Shown here: piece by piece, positions 24,101 through 36,100 of the stretch
Layout of the letters: every line of letters begins with the position of its first letter
How positions within the stretch are numbered: the first letter of the stretch is position 1
NCBI GenBank assembly: GCA_944470555.2
Contig: OX104127.1
Coordinates: forward strand, 90,978,708 to 91,042,707
Reading direction: 5' to 3'
Length of the DNA: 64,000 nt
DNA from: Heterobilharzia americana
Lineage: Eukaryota > Platyhelminthes > Trematoda > Strigeidida > Schistosomatidae
Translations under genes and position numbers: made by a program
Notes under the pieces: generated by a model
The model's database searches: none
Told to the model about the DNA's origin: nothing
Seen by the model: only the letters and a program-made list of their open reading frames with translations

Positions 24101-27100
24101 TCTTCTTTCTTCTTCCTTCCTAATACTGTTGTGCAGGTTTCTTTCCACATAGCTTTCAAAGACTTCCAGTGTTCTTCTACACAGGTTTCTTCAGGGATGT
24201 CCCTCGACGTCTCCCATTTTGTCTTGATGGCTGCTTTGAAGATCTCCTTTGTAGTTTCATCCTTCAGTTTCCGAGTGTTGTACTTGAATTGAGGTCTATC
24301 ACCAGCTTCCTTGAAGGCTTTTAACTTGATTTGGAAGGTTCCTTGCACTAGATAGTGGTCTGAACCTACATCTGCTCCTCTTCTTGACCTTGTGTTAAGT
24401 AGACTGCGTCTCCATTTTCTTGAGATTGAGATAAAGTCGATTTGATTTTTAGTGTGTCCATCTGGTGAAGTCCATGTCGCTTTGTGGATATCCTTGTGCC
24501 TGAACACACTGCCTCCAATCACCAAATCGTTGAATGCGCAGAATTCTGCAAACAATTCTCCATTCTCATTCATTTCACCTAGCGCCTCTCGACCCATGGT
24601 TAGTTCTCTTCCCGTGTTGTCCCCTCCCAGTTTGGCATTCATGTCGCCCATTAGAATTTTGATATCGCCAACTGACGTCTTGTCCAGTGTTGATTGAAGT
24701 TGTCTGTAGAATTCCTCCTTTTTCTCTTGCTCTGCATTATTTGTAGGTGCATAACATTGTATGATTGTGACCTTTCTTCCTTTTGAGTTGAATCTTGCTG
24801 TCATGATCCTGGAGGAGATTGGTTCCCACTGCATGAGAGCCTTCGATGCTCTTGAGGACATCATGATAGCCACTCCCTCAGTGTGCTCGTGGTTGGCGTC
24901 TGGGTGACCGGAGTAGATTATTGATTCTCCAGTTGACAGTTTGGAGAGTCCACTCCCATTCCATCTGCTTTCGCAAATCCCAAGCACTTCGATGTTATAC
25001 CTTCTCATCTCCTTTGCAATCTGGGCTGCCTTACTGGGTTCAAACATCGTGCGGACATTCCATGTCCCCACGTTTACTTTCGCTTTCATCGAGAGAAGAC
25101 ACATCGGCCAATTGGCTTCCCGAAGGCTTTCACCAACTGGCGTCATTTCGCCTCTCCGATTCCAGCGGGGAATAAGTTTGTTTTCATTTTTTATATTTTG
25201 TTTGTGCTTTGAAGTTTCTTTAGCGGTTAGATTTGTTTTACGGGGTAGGGTTGCTAGCCCTATGCCCAACCTTCCCTCTTTACCCGGGCTTAGGACCGGC
25301 TAGTAACTAGTAAACTAGTTAACCAGGCGAGGTTAGTTACGCATTAGTGATTTCGAAAATTTTCATTTAAAAACTTGGTAAGTGGTTCGACTATAGGCTG
25401 TATGAGTTATGCGGTATTTATCATAAAGCTTCAATCAGATAAGGTATTTTGCCATGGTAGATAATATTCAGCTTTTAAAGTTGTAATGAGTTTCAATCTT
25501 AACAAAACTATGTTTTTAAACCAGATTAATAACTCAGAAAGCAGTTGAAATATAGGTGATATGAACTTCATAAGAATCTAAGGTACCTATGAAACTCATA
25601 TGGAATAGCATGAAAACAGTCATACCTCCTTCAAGATTCAGATTCCATAGTTCTATAAACTTTTATTCTTTTCTTTAGTGGTAGCAGAACAAAAATATTA
25701 TAAAATCTTAGATATCCATTTCTCTTTCAATATGAAGAATCCGTCTTCTCTTACGAAAATACATTCCTTACAGATGAGAATATTTGGTGAAAATCAAATA
25801 TGACTAAACTGAAAAACTTAAGATTAGATTCTGATTTGTCTACTTTCTGATATTAACTGATTAAAGCACAACAGGGTTATAAATTATTTTCTTTGATCGC
25901 AATCTGGATACCTAAAGAGATTCAGCTGAAATTGGTACTAGTTCCGTTGATTTTCTCAATATACATTTTAATTAAATATTTTAAATATGATTCTTAATTA
26001 ACTAATAAAATAAATTTCTTATTTTTCGTTAAATAATTAGGAAATGGATATACTGGACAATTTTGAAGAATTAACGGAACTGGGTTACCACATATGTGAT
26101 ATGCCTATACCACCTCATTATGCTAAAATGGTTTTAGTTAGCGTTGTGCTAAAATGCCTTGATCCAATCCTTACAATTTCATGTATACTGGCTTACACGG
26201 AACCATGTGAGTATTATTTCTAATATCTCTTACCTTACGTTACGATCATAATAATTGTTGAAGATAAAGTTAGTAAGGCATAGTTATTATATTTATATTT
26301 GGGCTTTTCTTCAAGCAAATAAGTAAAAATACTGCGAATCAGTAAAATACCTAAAAATCATGGTTCTAAGAATAAGATGCCTTAAATACTGAAGAACTGA
26401 ACAAACGTTCTATGACTAGGATGAAATACAGACCTAGTTAACATGAGTGAGCAGTAACCTGAAAGCTTCTAGTTCCCATCCTATCCAACTATCCTGGTTC
26501 AATAAAATATAAAATCCAGCAATAATAGAAGCATCTTAAACCAGTTACAGCCTTATTATTAAAGGTGGGTGGTGTTTTTGAGTGAAAAACAAAAGTTTTC
26601 AAGTATTGAATACTCTTTTCCGTTAATGTATTTATCAAAGTAAGAGTGAACTACGGTTCTCAGCAACGTTTGAATAGATTTTTGACCATTAGGTGAAGAC
26701 AGCTTATTTGATATAATTCAAAGGTTATCAATATTTTATTCAGAAAGTTTCACAAAATAGTGTAAGGTCATAACTCAGATTTTTTTGCCTTATCAAAAGA
26801 ACTTAAGCCCCAATTACTCATATGGTTCATAACTTTCTCCTTCACTGAGTTGATAAAGTTTGCAGTGGGTAGTTTTTTTCTAACTAAATCCCAGCTTGTA
26901 AAAGTATAAATGAAGGTGCGATTAACGAGGAAGATTTCTTCAGTGGCTACCTGATGAAAAGTTTTGGATTTTTATCAATCTTATAAATATTGTTCATCTG
27001 TTTAGTTCCCGCAATGAAGCTCATCGAAAAATGAAAAGTAGGGTAAACTATAAGCACAGAAACAAGTTCCACTTATTTACTTCCGGAATTCAAAGAACTG

Positions 27101-30100
27101 GAGATAGCAATATGTAGAGTTACTTTCACCATAAGCTTTTATTAGGGTTCAATAAAATATTCAGAAAAGTAACTACAATATGAACAATGCACTGAAGAGA
27201 ATTTATACCATATCAAGATTACTGGTTCTATTGTTAAATAAATTACTTACTGGAACAATTTAAAGGTGGGAAGTAGGCCTTTTTTTAAAATTCCGCTTAC
27301 TTAAATCATTGAATGTCGACATGTGTGCTAAAGCATATAATTAGAAAGAATGAAGAGTAATGTTAAAAACCGCAGGTCTGAATGTTTTTGAAGAAACTTC
27401 CTTTCGAAAGATAAAACATTCTCCAGTACTGAAATTTCTCTTTACCAAGTAGATAGTAGACATGAAGTCACTGTTTAAAACTCATTTAAATTTAACATAG
27501 TTAAATTTCCCTGAACATGTTGTATTCTGCTGAAGAAAGTGACTACACTTATTTTCCACGTAATCGATGTAACCAGAAAGAAACAGTTTTCTAGCTTCCC
27601 TTACAACAAATTAAATTTGACTGCAAATAATTAAATTATATTATCAGTTTTTGATACTATACTGCACAACCCATTTAAAATTTTTGACTTAAATATTGAA
27701 CTTAGAATCATTTTTTCCTAGCTTGTAAAAAATCCGTTGACTTTATGTGTTCTCTATGTAGTATGTTTTCTACGCATAAATTAACTTTCTTCCTGTGTAT
27801 TATCTACTTCCCTTCTTCGTTTGTTAAATACCTAGTAAGTGCATAATCTTTCTATAAATTTAATTATCGAATTCTCCTACTTTCAATTAGACATCCTGAC
27901 GTTTGCCCATAATCTCCGCCTTGGTCGCTGTATATTCCTTGTTGTTTTTATAATATCATCATATTCTTCAGGTTTATTATGTGATGATATCAATATATTA
28001 TTATAATCAGTTGACATAAGAATAAAGGTTGTTCCCCAGGTAGGTGACTACCTAGTGGCAAACGTTCGTCCTTCTTAATTACTCAGAGGAAAACTATGAT
28101 CTGAAGAGTTTTCAGAAAAAATATTAAGATTACTTATAAACAGAAAACTTTATTGTAAGTTATTATTATCACATAAATGGTGTACATTCAGTTAGCCATA
28201 GACCTTATAAAAGCAAACACGAATTTAAAATTGTATACTCAAAATTGAATCGCTTGAGTGAAGAGCATATGCGATTTTAAATTAAAGTGTAAGTATATTA
28301 ACCTACTGAGAACAAGAAAAAAGCTGTTGACCGATAAATAATGAAGATCACATATGATACTCATGGAAAACAGATGTCAGTTTTGTATGATAGTACTATC
28401 CATCTGAAAAAGTATTGAATAAGAATGATGCCTAATGTTGAAGTTGATTGTTACTGAAGCTATTTGTTTCAGATACATAACTATCAAAAACGGATTATGG
28501 TATTACATATGGCGATATTCAGCCACAAGTACTCTTTGAAATTACTTATACAAAATGAAAGATGCAATTTACTGTGAGGAAATTTCTAATTACCTAGAAA
28601 ACTTTGGAGATTATGCTACCTCCAAAAAGACGTGAACTTACATTCAGAACCCTCTTGTCATGGAGATCAAATTATCTAAAAATTCCTAATCCTGACTCTT
28701 GAACCATGAAGTCAGTTTTTAATTCACAGTTTGAGCACAGAGTGTTGTCTAGTTCCAAAGTTAGTTTAGAAAACGTTACCTAATCTGTATTTTCTCATCT
28801 ATTATCTTACTCTGATAATCTTAATTTAATTCGGTCGCAAGGTCAGTGGTAGTCAAATTTATTACGTTTACTTATCTTACTTGGTGGTTGCTAGCTGTGG
28901 AATCCAGGTCGTGTGCTTTGTCCTATTTAGGACTCATCAGCTGGATGCCCCTTCACTCCAGTGGTTGGTGATTATCCCTGTGAAACCTGAAGGCTACATC
29001 CAGTGTGCCGAAAGATTACACTGTTACCCATTAAGGCACTAGAACTAATTCTTGTTCAATGGGTACTAGTTATTATCATTTGCAGAAACTTGTAATCACC
29101 CGTTGTTATGCTCGATAGAATTGGCTGACCACTTTTATTTCATTCATTTCAGTTACTACACCCAGAAATGCCACTGAAAGACGAGAATTAATGAATGCTA
29201 GAAGGAAATTTTCTTCAGATAGTTATAGTGATCATATGGTGTTACTGCGAGCTTTCCAGGTAGGCATAATTGTGTATACTGATAACATGAAATTTAATTA
29301 TTCGTCTTCATAGTTTTGGCAGAAAGCTCGATCGGAAGGTTGGGAGAAAAACTTTTGTCAAAAAACTTCATATCCGCAACAGCTTTTGAAGTTATCACAG
29401 TCATCCGGTAGGTTTATTTTTTAACATAAAAATCATAAGTATGCCTAATGTATCAGTTCAATACAGAGGTTCTATCCAGGCTACTGATATTATGAACCGC
29501 CATCTAACTGATAGTGACTTTAATTTTGGCCTCCTAGAAAGATGCTTGAAATTTCAGTTTGGTTTCTCATGATTAAACAGAAATTCAAGATTCAAAACGC
29601 AGACTAATGTAATAATAGTTACTGGCAATAGACTCTATAACATTTCATAGTGAATGTACTACGCTATTAGTAATGATGGATAGTGGCTAATTGTGGAACC
29701 CAGGATGCGCATTTCATCCTATTTGGGACTCGTCGGGACTCGGTGGTGTAGTGGATAATGCTCTGGTGTTTAAAGCGGTCGATCCTGAGTCCGAATACCG
29801 GTGGGAACAACATCACTCACTGGGAAGCAGGTACATCCAGCTGATGAGCCTTAAATAGGAAGAAATGTGCATACTGGATCCCACTGCTAGTCATAATCAG
29901 AACATAGATAGTATCCAGACATCCATACAGGAGCTTATATGTCAATAGAGACCTATTAATTCGGTCCAATCAGCGACGGTATAATATAAACAATTATACC
30001 AAAAGTATTATGCTTTTGTTTAAAGCTATTAGAAAGTTATTAATTACCCAGAAAATTTATCAGTTTAAACTTAAATGAAAGAATATAGTTGGTGAATCAA

Positions 30101-33100
30101 TGAACAAACATGCTACGGACTGATTCAACATGATACTTTTAGCATATATATTTGCACAGGACCTATTTAACGATAAGATAAAAGTTACAAAGTACAAAAG
30201 GTAGAAAACTGCATGACTATACTGGAAGGTGGATCATAAAAGTAGCAGTCAGAAGGTGGGAATTTAGAAATGTTCGATCTAACAAAAATTCTCTTCCTCA
30301 AGTTATTTTTAAGGAAAATAGGAACTAACATCATTTTATAGTATAACGGAAATACTCTCCATCTTAAATTTCCTATTGAAATTTAAGAAACTTATTCTCA
30401 TTCCCACTCCACGCCGTCTACCTTAAAACTAGCACAAAGGTCGGAAAACAAAATATGGCATCAGAGCTTTTGAGTATTCATATAAGAAATGTCTTTACAG
30501 TCTTTCATGCTCTGAGTTGAGTAGTTGACTCGTGAAGATTTTATTGTCTACCCAGACAACGGCATCAGCACCAACTGCAACAGGAAGTGAATTACAAAGA
30601 ATTTTCTGAATGATTCAGTAGCTTATCCTAATGAAGTGGTGTTTAATTTGTAGTATACTTCGATAATTCTCTCCTCAACTGTATAGATTTACCTAAAATG
30701 TATTTTCCCTACCTGACCTTTGTCCTTTTTATTGTGTATTGTTTTTCCTTTTGGTTTATAAAATAGGTCTATGTCTATGCATTTTTTGGTTTTCAGTTTA
30801 CTTGAATGCCAAACGTTTAGTAATTCTGTTCTAGTTTTTGTCTCCCCTTATCAAAATATTTATATTTTCAGAACCTAGTTCATATCAACAGTTGTTAACG
30901 TCAATTTAACCAAGGGAAGAAATATCGTGACGTTTGAATCCCAACTGATATTTGTGTCCACCAGATCTTGGCCCTTCACCAACCACGTCTTCGAACACAA
31001 ACACTCACCAGTGTTCTACATTAACTTCATTTCCTGACCTGAAGATGTCATTTGAGTTCGACTGTGGAGAGGTCATATGGCAGTATTTCTCACTGAGAGT
31101 ACTGCTGGGTTAGTTCATCACCTTGTTGAAGGCTTTGAACTAGAACATCCTTAAGTGTGTTGTAGTCCACAATGGGGTGTCCACTGAGTTGCTTACCGCA
31201 AGTGGTGTATGCTATACATGTCTAACTACATATCTACTTACCTGTGTCATATACTTGCTTATAGAGGTCGGTCCCTCTCCCCCCATCTAATTTCATAGAA
31301 GTCGGTCTTGTCACGTGGGATTCCTTAGCTAACGTCAAGTATGCAAATAACAGCGCTGTTAGGTGGTTCTGGCTGGAGATAGTATCTTGGACATGTTAAG
31401 GGGGAATTTAGGAATATTTGGAAAGTATTTCTCACTGCCTAAATGCAAATCATTGCTCCAAAACTGGTTTGGATTAATACATCTGCTGACAAAACGAAGC
31501 AGTTCTAATTCCATTTTGTTGGAAATGTTACTCGGTGAAAAAGTATCATTTGCTAGATAACGTTTGGGACATAATTTGGTGTCCCTATTCATATGATATG
31601 ATATGGTTTGAATGTTAATATGACATGATATGGATATGGACAATCAGTTATATCCGAAACGCTATCCAGTAAATGATACTGTTCCACTGTGACATTTCTA
31701 ATAAGCAGACTAAAATAGAATTACAATCTACCATAGTGCCCAAGTTTTACTCATATATTCATCAAAGCAGTTGGTATTCTTAACCATTTCATTCCATCGA
31801 GAAGGAGGTTGAATCAACTGAGGTGGGCCAGTGGCCAAAAAATCTCCGCATGAATGCAAAAGGCTTGTTTGGCTTTTGCCAGTTTGCAACATTTGTGATA
31901 ATACCAGGATAGACGATTGTATATCAAAGGTCGAGTCTGGTGTACAGTAGTTTGCACTGTTTGCCTGTTTACATGAAGAATATTCAGGTGTCTGACCACC
32001 ACAGCCTTCGTCACATGGACCGTGTGTAGTGGTATCACCACGTCAGTAACATTGAAGTCAACTGGAGACTTTCAAAGAAAGGAAGAAAGTCAGTTGATGC
32101 GGTTGTGAATCATCATTGGCTGGAGATGAATGGGGTATGTAATACGCCTACTTATTCACCATCTACCTAATCGCTGAATATTAGTTGAAATAGGAAAGGG
32201 TAAGAGGGGTCAGACTGAAATGTGGTATCATTCACTGAAGTGTTTAACCATTGGTCTGAGCCGTATGGTGGAATGTAAACTTCCCGGCTCGGGTTCACGT
32301 GAAAACATAAACTAATGGTTGGAGACTCTAGGTGACATGGCTGAAAATTCATATCACTGACCAAGATATATGCTCATATTATCATCATCTTAATCATCAA
32401 TAAATTTTATCATTGTCCAGTTTGTCCCTATTCATGTCTCGCCACTTTCCACGACTTATATCTGCTTTTTTCTTTGTTCCTTTATTTTTTAACTTGATGC
32501 ATTCTAGTTTGTTGTATTATTGTGAGGTGTGATAAATTAAACCTTAACTCAGTAATGCCTGATCCCACGTTGATATCGACTGACTGACTATAGCATTTCA
32601 TAAAGAGGCTGCTTCTCACCTGGTAGAAGGGTTAGAATAAATAAGCTCAAAAGTATCATACTCTTTCTAGACGTGCAATATGTTATGTAGGTGGCACAGG
32701 ATTTTATCAACCGGACTTAGCAACATAATAAAGGCAAAATTCTCAAACTCCTAAAAAGGTCTTAGATGACTGGCCATTGATTTAATCCTGCTGCAAACCA
32801 AGTTTTTATTTCACCATTGATCATCATTCTCTGATGGTGAAAGAAGAGGGACATAAACGAAATTGTTGTTTAAGATACATATTCACAGCTTTTATATCTA
32901 TCTTCAAAAATAACTCAATGCATATTAGTTACAGTAATAAATACAAATTAATCAGAAACCAATCTGAAAAAAGGTATTCACAACAGAGTAATCTTTTATC
33001 AAGTAATTGGTAAGACTAAGTCAAAAACCTAACAATTCTGTTTGTCAATAATATGTTCTAAAATAATTTCTTCAGAACTCAACTACTAGGACAACTTAGA

Positions 33101-36100
33101 GCCTCCGGTTTTGTAAAAGCTAGAGGAAGCGGAGATATTCGAGATTTGAACAGTAATTCTGAGAATTGGGCTGTTGTCAAAGCAGCAATTGTAGCTGGTA
33201 TGTATGGAAATTTAGCTCGACTAGACAGAAGGAATTCATGCTTCAGAGTAGCAAACAGAAACCATTCACAGGTAAGTTCACCTTATTTATCCACAAATTA
33301 CAAGCACATATTTCATTCAGAAAATCACATTCTTACAAATTCACTAAGGTAAACTCACAGAGACAAAGAACAGGGAACCACTACATATTTGGTTCCAAAT
33401 TAGCTATTGAATATAATGGGAATTTTTAAAACTTTATAGGAAGTGAATTGTCCTAAGTAATAGATAATCTTTTGAAACTCTAATGAACGAAGAATCGTTT
33501 GATAAATACCTGAAATCCTATAACTAAATATGAATATTCTTCTAATTGTTTGTTTATTCTACTGTGATAGGGATTTACAAGTATAATTTTATTTGCTGAT
33601 ATTATCCAAGCTTTAGAAAGACTACACTACATCAGTAATCATTTGTGAAAGCTTCCTGAAATGCAATGCACTATTGTGTCGGATTTACTAACTTAACAGA
33701 GGCAACCAGAAATGCTTGGAGCGTCATGAAAAGGTGGACTTGATCAACTTATGACACCTGGTTTTTTTTATTTGAAGAACTATGAAAAATAAGCATAGCT
33801 GTGATAATAAGATTTGAAATAATAAGGTTTATATTATTGGGACATGTCGCATTCTGTGAGCGCATATACTAGGTATTCCTGAATGAAATCTAGGAAATAA
33901 TGTTCGAAATTTTCATGAATAGCAAGAATATTGCTATTTATTGATATACTTGTAATTCTTCGTTGTTTTACTGGATCGAATTATTCGACCTCTATTAGGG
34001 TATATGGGCTCCTATGCGGATGCCTCGATATTGCTTGGGTGTTAATTATGGCAATTCGGTTGGTTGTGGCCAGCAAAGAATACGGGACGCTCGTTTCGTC
34101 CTACTGGGGACTCGTCAGCTGGATGTACCTGCACCCCCGTGAGTGATGTTGTCCCTATTGAGACTCGAATCTCGTACCCATCGCTTCAAACGCCTTGGTG
34201 TTTGAACACTGAAGCAATATCGAGGCATCCGCATAGGAGCCCATATACCCTAATAGAGGTCGAACAATTTGATCCAGTAAAACAACGGAGAATTATAAGT
34301 ATATCAATAAATAGTAATAACTACTGCCCGTTGTACAAGAAGTGGCTATCATTCCTCCGTAACATAGTGGATAACCCGTTGGCGTTTGAAGCGATGGGTA
34401 CAATATTCGAGTCTCAGTGAGAACAACAACACCCACTGGGGTGCGGGTACGTCCAGCTGAGTCCGCAATAGGACGAAACGCGCATCCTGGATTCCACTGT
34501 TAGCCACAGCCAACCAAATTACAGCATCAAGGATACTTGGACTTTGTATTTCTACATTTACTTCCACTGATACATTTGAATAAAACAAGATCAAAGACAT
34601 TTGCAGAATAAAATAAAATCACCATTTTTCAATATTTTTCTTCAGCTGCAATCAGTCTACAATTGGAATGAAATATCAGTAGTAATAATTACATTCCCTC
34701 CTAATCAACAATGTCGCACATTTCGACCCACAGTAGGAAATATATTCAAGTGACAGCATACACGATCTTTATCGTTCACTATAGAGAGTATATAAATCAA
34801 AAAATGAGAACCTTTTGTCATCAGGCATACCAGTATCAAAAACGAGATCAATTTATAGTTAATACAAATTGGTTGGAAGTAATAGGCCTGAAACCGTGTC
34901 TGAACTTAGTTATATGTGGTTAATAGCACTCGCCAGTAAGGCTTATCCGTAACGACAACCGAAATTACGTTTACTTATGGAATCATGCCCACCACCACAG
35001 AGCTGTTTAAACCTTAGTTGACCCCCTATAGAATCGAGATACTGATAGATCACTGGTTTGTAGCCAGTTTGACTTTTTTAACCAATTTTTTTCCTTAGAG
35101 GTTGTAGATACCCTCTTCTGAAGAGTCCAAGCAAGCTTGCAGCCTAGGTGGAGCATAGTTTGCTCCTAGTTGCCTCCAGTCATCTGACACCATCCTGCAA
35201 GACTATGGCAGCTCACTTAGCTAAATGACGCATTACAAAACTGTAGCTATCAGAAGAGGAAAGAAGAACAAGCGGATCAATAAAGAAACTCCTTCCTGCG
35301 ATTTCATTCACGAAGTTATACAACTACAGAAAATATTTAAACAATTTGATGAAAACTCTTAGTCTGTCAAATGGTTACAGTAGTTTGTTACGTATAGTTA
35401 CATTAGAAATCTCAATATCGAAACATTATGAACCGAGAAGATCAATCAAGTTGTAATTAGTCCTGTTATAGATGTTCCCATTGGTGTTGGCTTTGTTTCT
35501 TTGTAGAGTTCTTCGTTGAGCTGAAAATATTTTGTCAGGTATGGATTGATTAATTCCATAGAACTTGAACAGTGGAACTGTGTGTGTTTCGAGAGGCGTG
35601 TATTTTTGTTGACAGATAGACTCATCGTATCCTTAGCTAGTTCCTATTCACTTGTCTTGTATGGAGCTGTAACGTCGAAAGAAACCATCACTTCTTCGTT
35701 GTCAATATCTATGTTTTAGATCTTCAAAAACTGTCGAAGAGTTAAGTGGTATCATAAGTTTCCCTAGCACATTCACGTCTTTTAGGTGGTCAATGAATTC
35801 AAACATGTTCTGTAGACAGTGTCTTTGGGTTTATTTTCTTGCAAGTTCTAGGAGTTCTGCTAACCACTTTGTGATCAGATGGTAGGGTGGTCCAGACATG
35901 TTCATACTTGGGCGAAGAGGCATGCCGAATTAGTGTTTTCTACGTAATCCATGTGACTTGGTAATACAGAACCAGGTTGTCTTATACGGTGGTAAACATC
36001 CTTGCTGATTTTCTCGTCATTTTTGAGTGTTCTAAAGGCTTAAATGAGTTACTGTCGAATTGATTCAGTTTTGATTTTATCGTTGATAGGTCAAAGGAAA

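Larger units (their letters stand above)
22115..25334 (-). mobile_element. RTE-clade non-LTR retrotransposon (SR2/Perere-3-like), near full length
   Basis: Minus-strand element of about 3.2 kb. The 5' end lies near 25334, and the 3' end is a (TTA/AAT)n run at 22115-22136. It encodes an APE-type endonuclease (23881-25269), an RT (22742-23875) and a C-terminal domain (22134-22745). They were once one ORF and are now split by two frameshifts. The 12-bp sequence agttacgcatta occurs at both ends (22103-22114 and 25335-25346), a clear target-site duplication. It is inserted against the host gene's direction. The RTE clade follows from the APE-RT order, short 3' UTR and microsatellite tail; family name is by recollection. 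Confidence 0.9.
17385..26040 (+). other. YTHDC2-like intron (8.7 kb): two RTE copies and several SINEs
   Basis: The largest intron. Holds an internally deleted RTE (about 18200-19025), Sm-alpha SINE material (19380-19690, 21660-21860) and a near full-length RTE (22115-25334). 17385-18190, 19700-21500 and 25347-26040 hold nothing I recognise beyond a possible tRNA-like relic near 19870-20000. Confidence 0.7.
29412..33075 (+). other. YTHDC2-like intron: SINE pair, PLE end, non-LTR relic
   Basis: Holds the SINE pair 29680-29915, a PLE terminal relic 30500-30790 and a non-LTR RT relic 30890-32370. I recognise nothing in 29915-30490 or 32400-33075. Confidence 0.6.

Noticed and set aside
22330..25303. 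Many plus-strand open frames of 60-130 codons
   Set aside because: Shadows of the minus-strand RTE ORFs.
34700..34923. A 70-codon plus-strand gene
   Set aside because: AT-rich open frame ending in SINE family-C sequence; no family resemblance.
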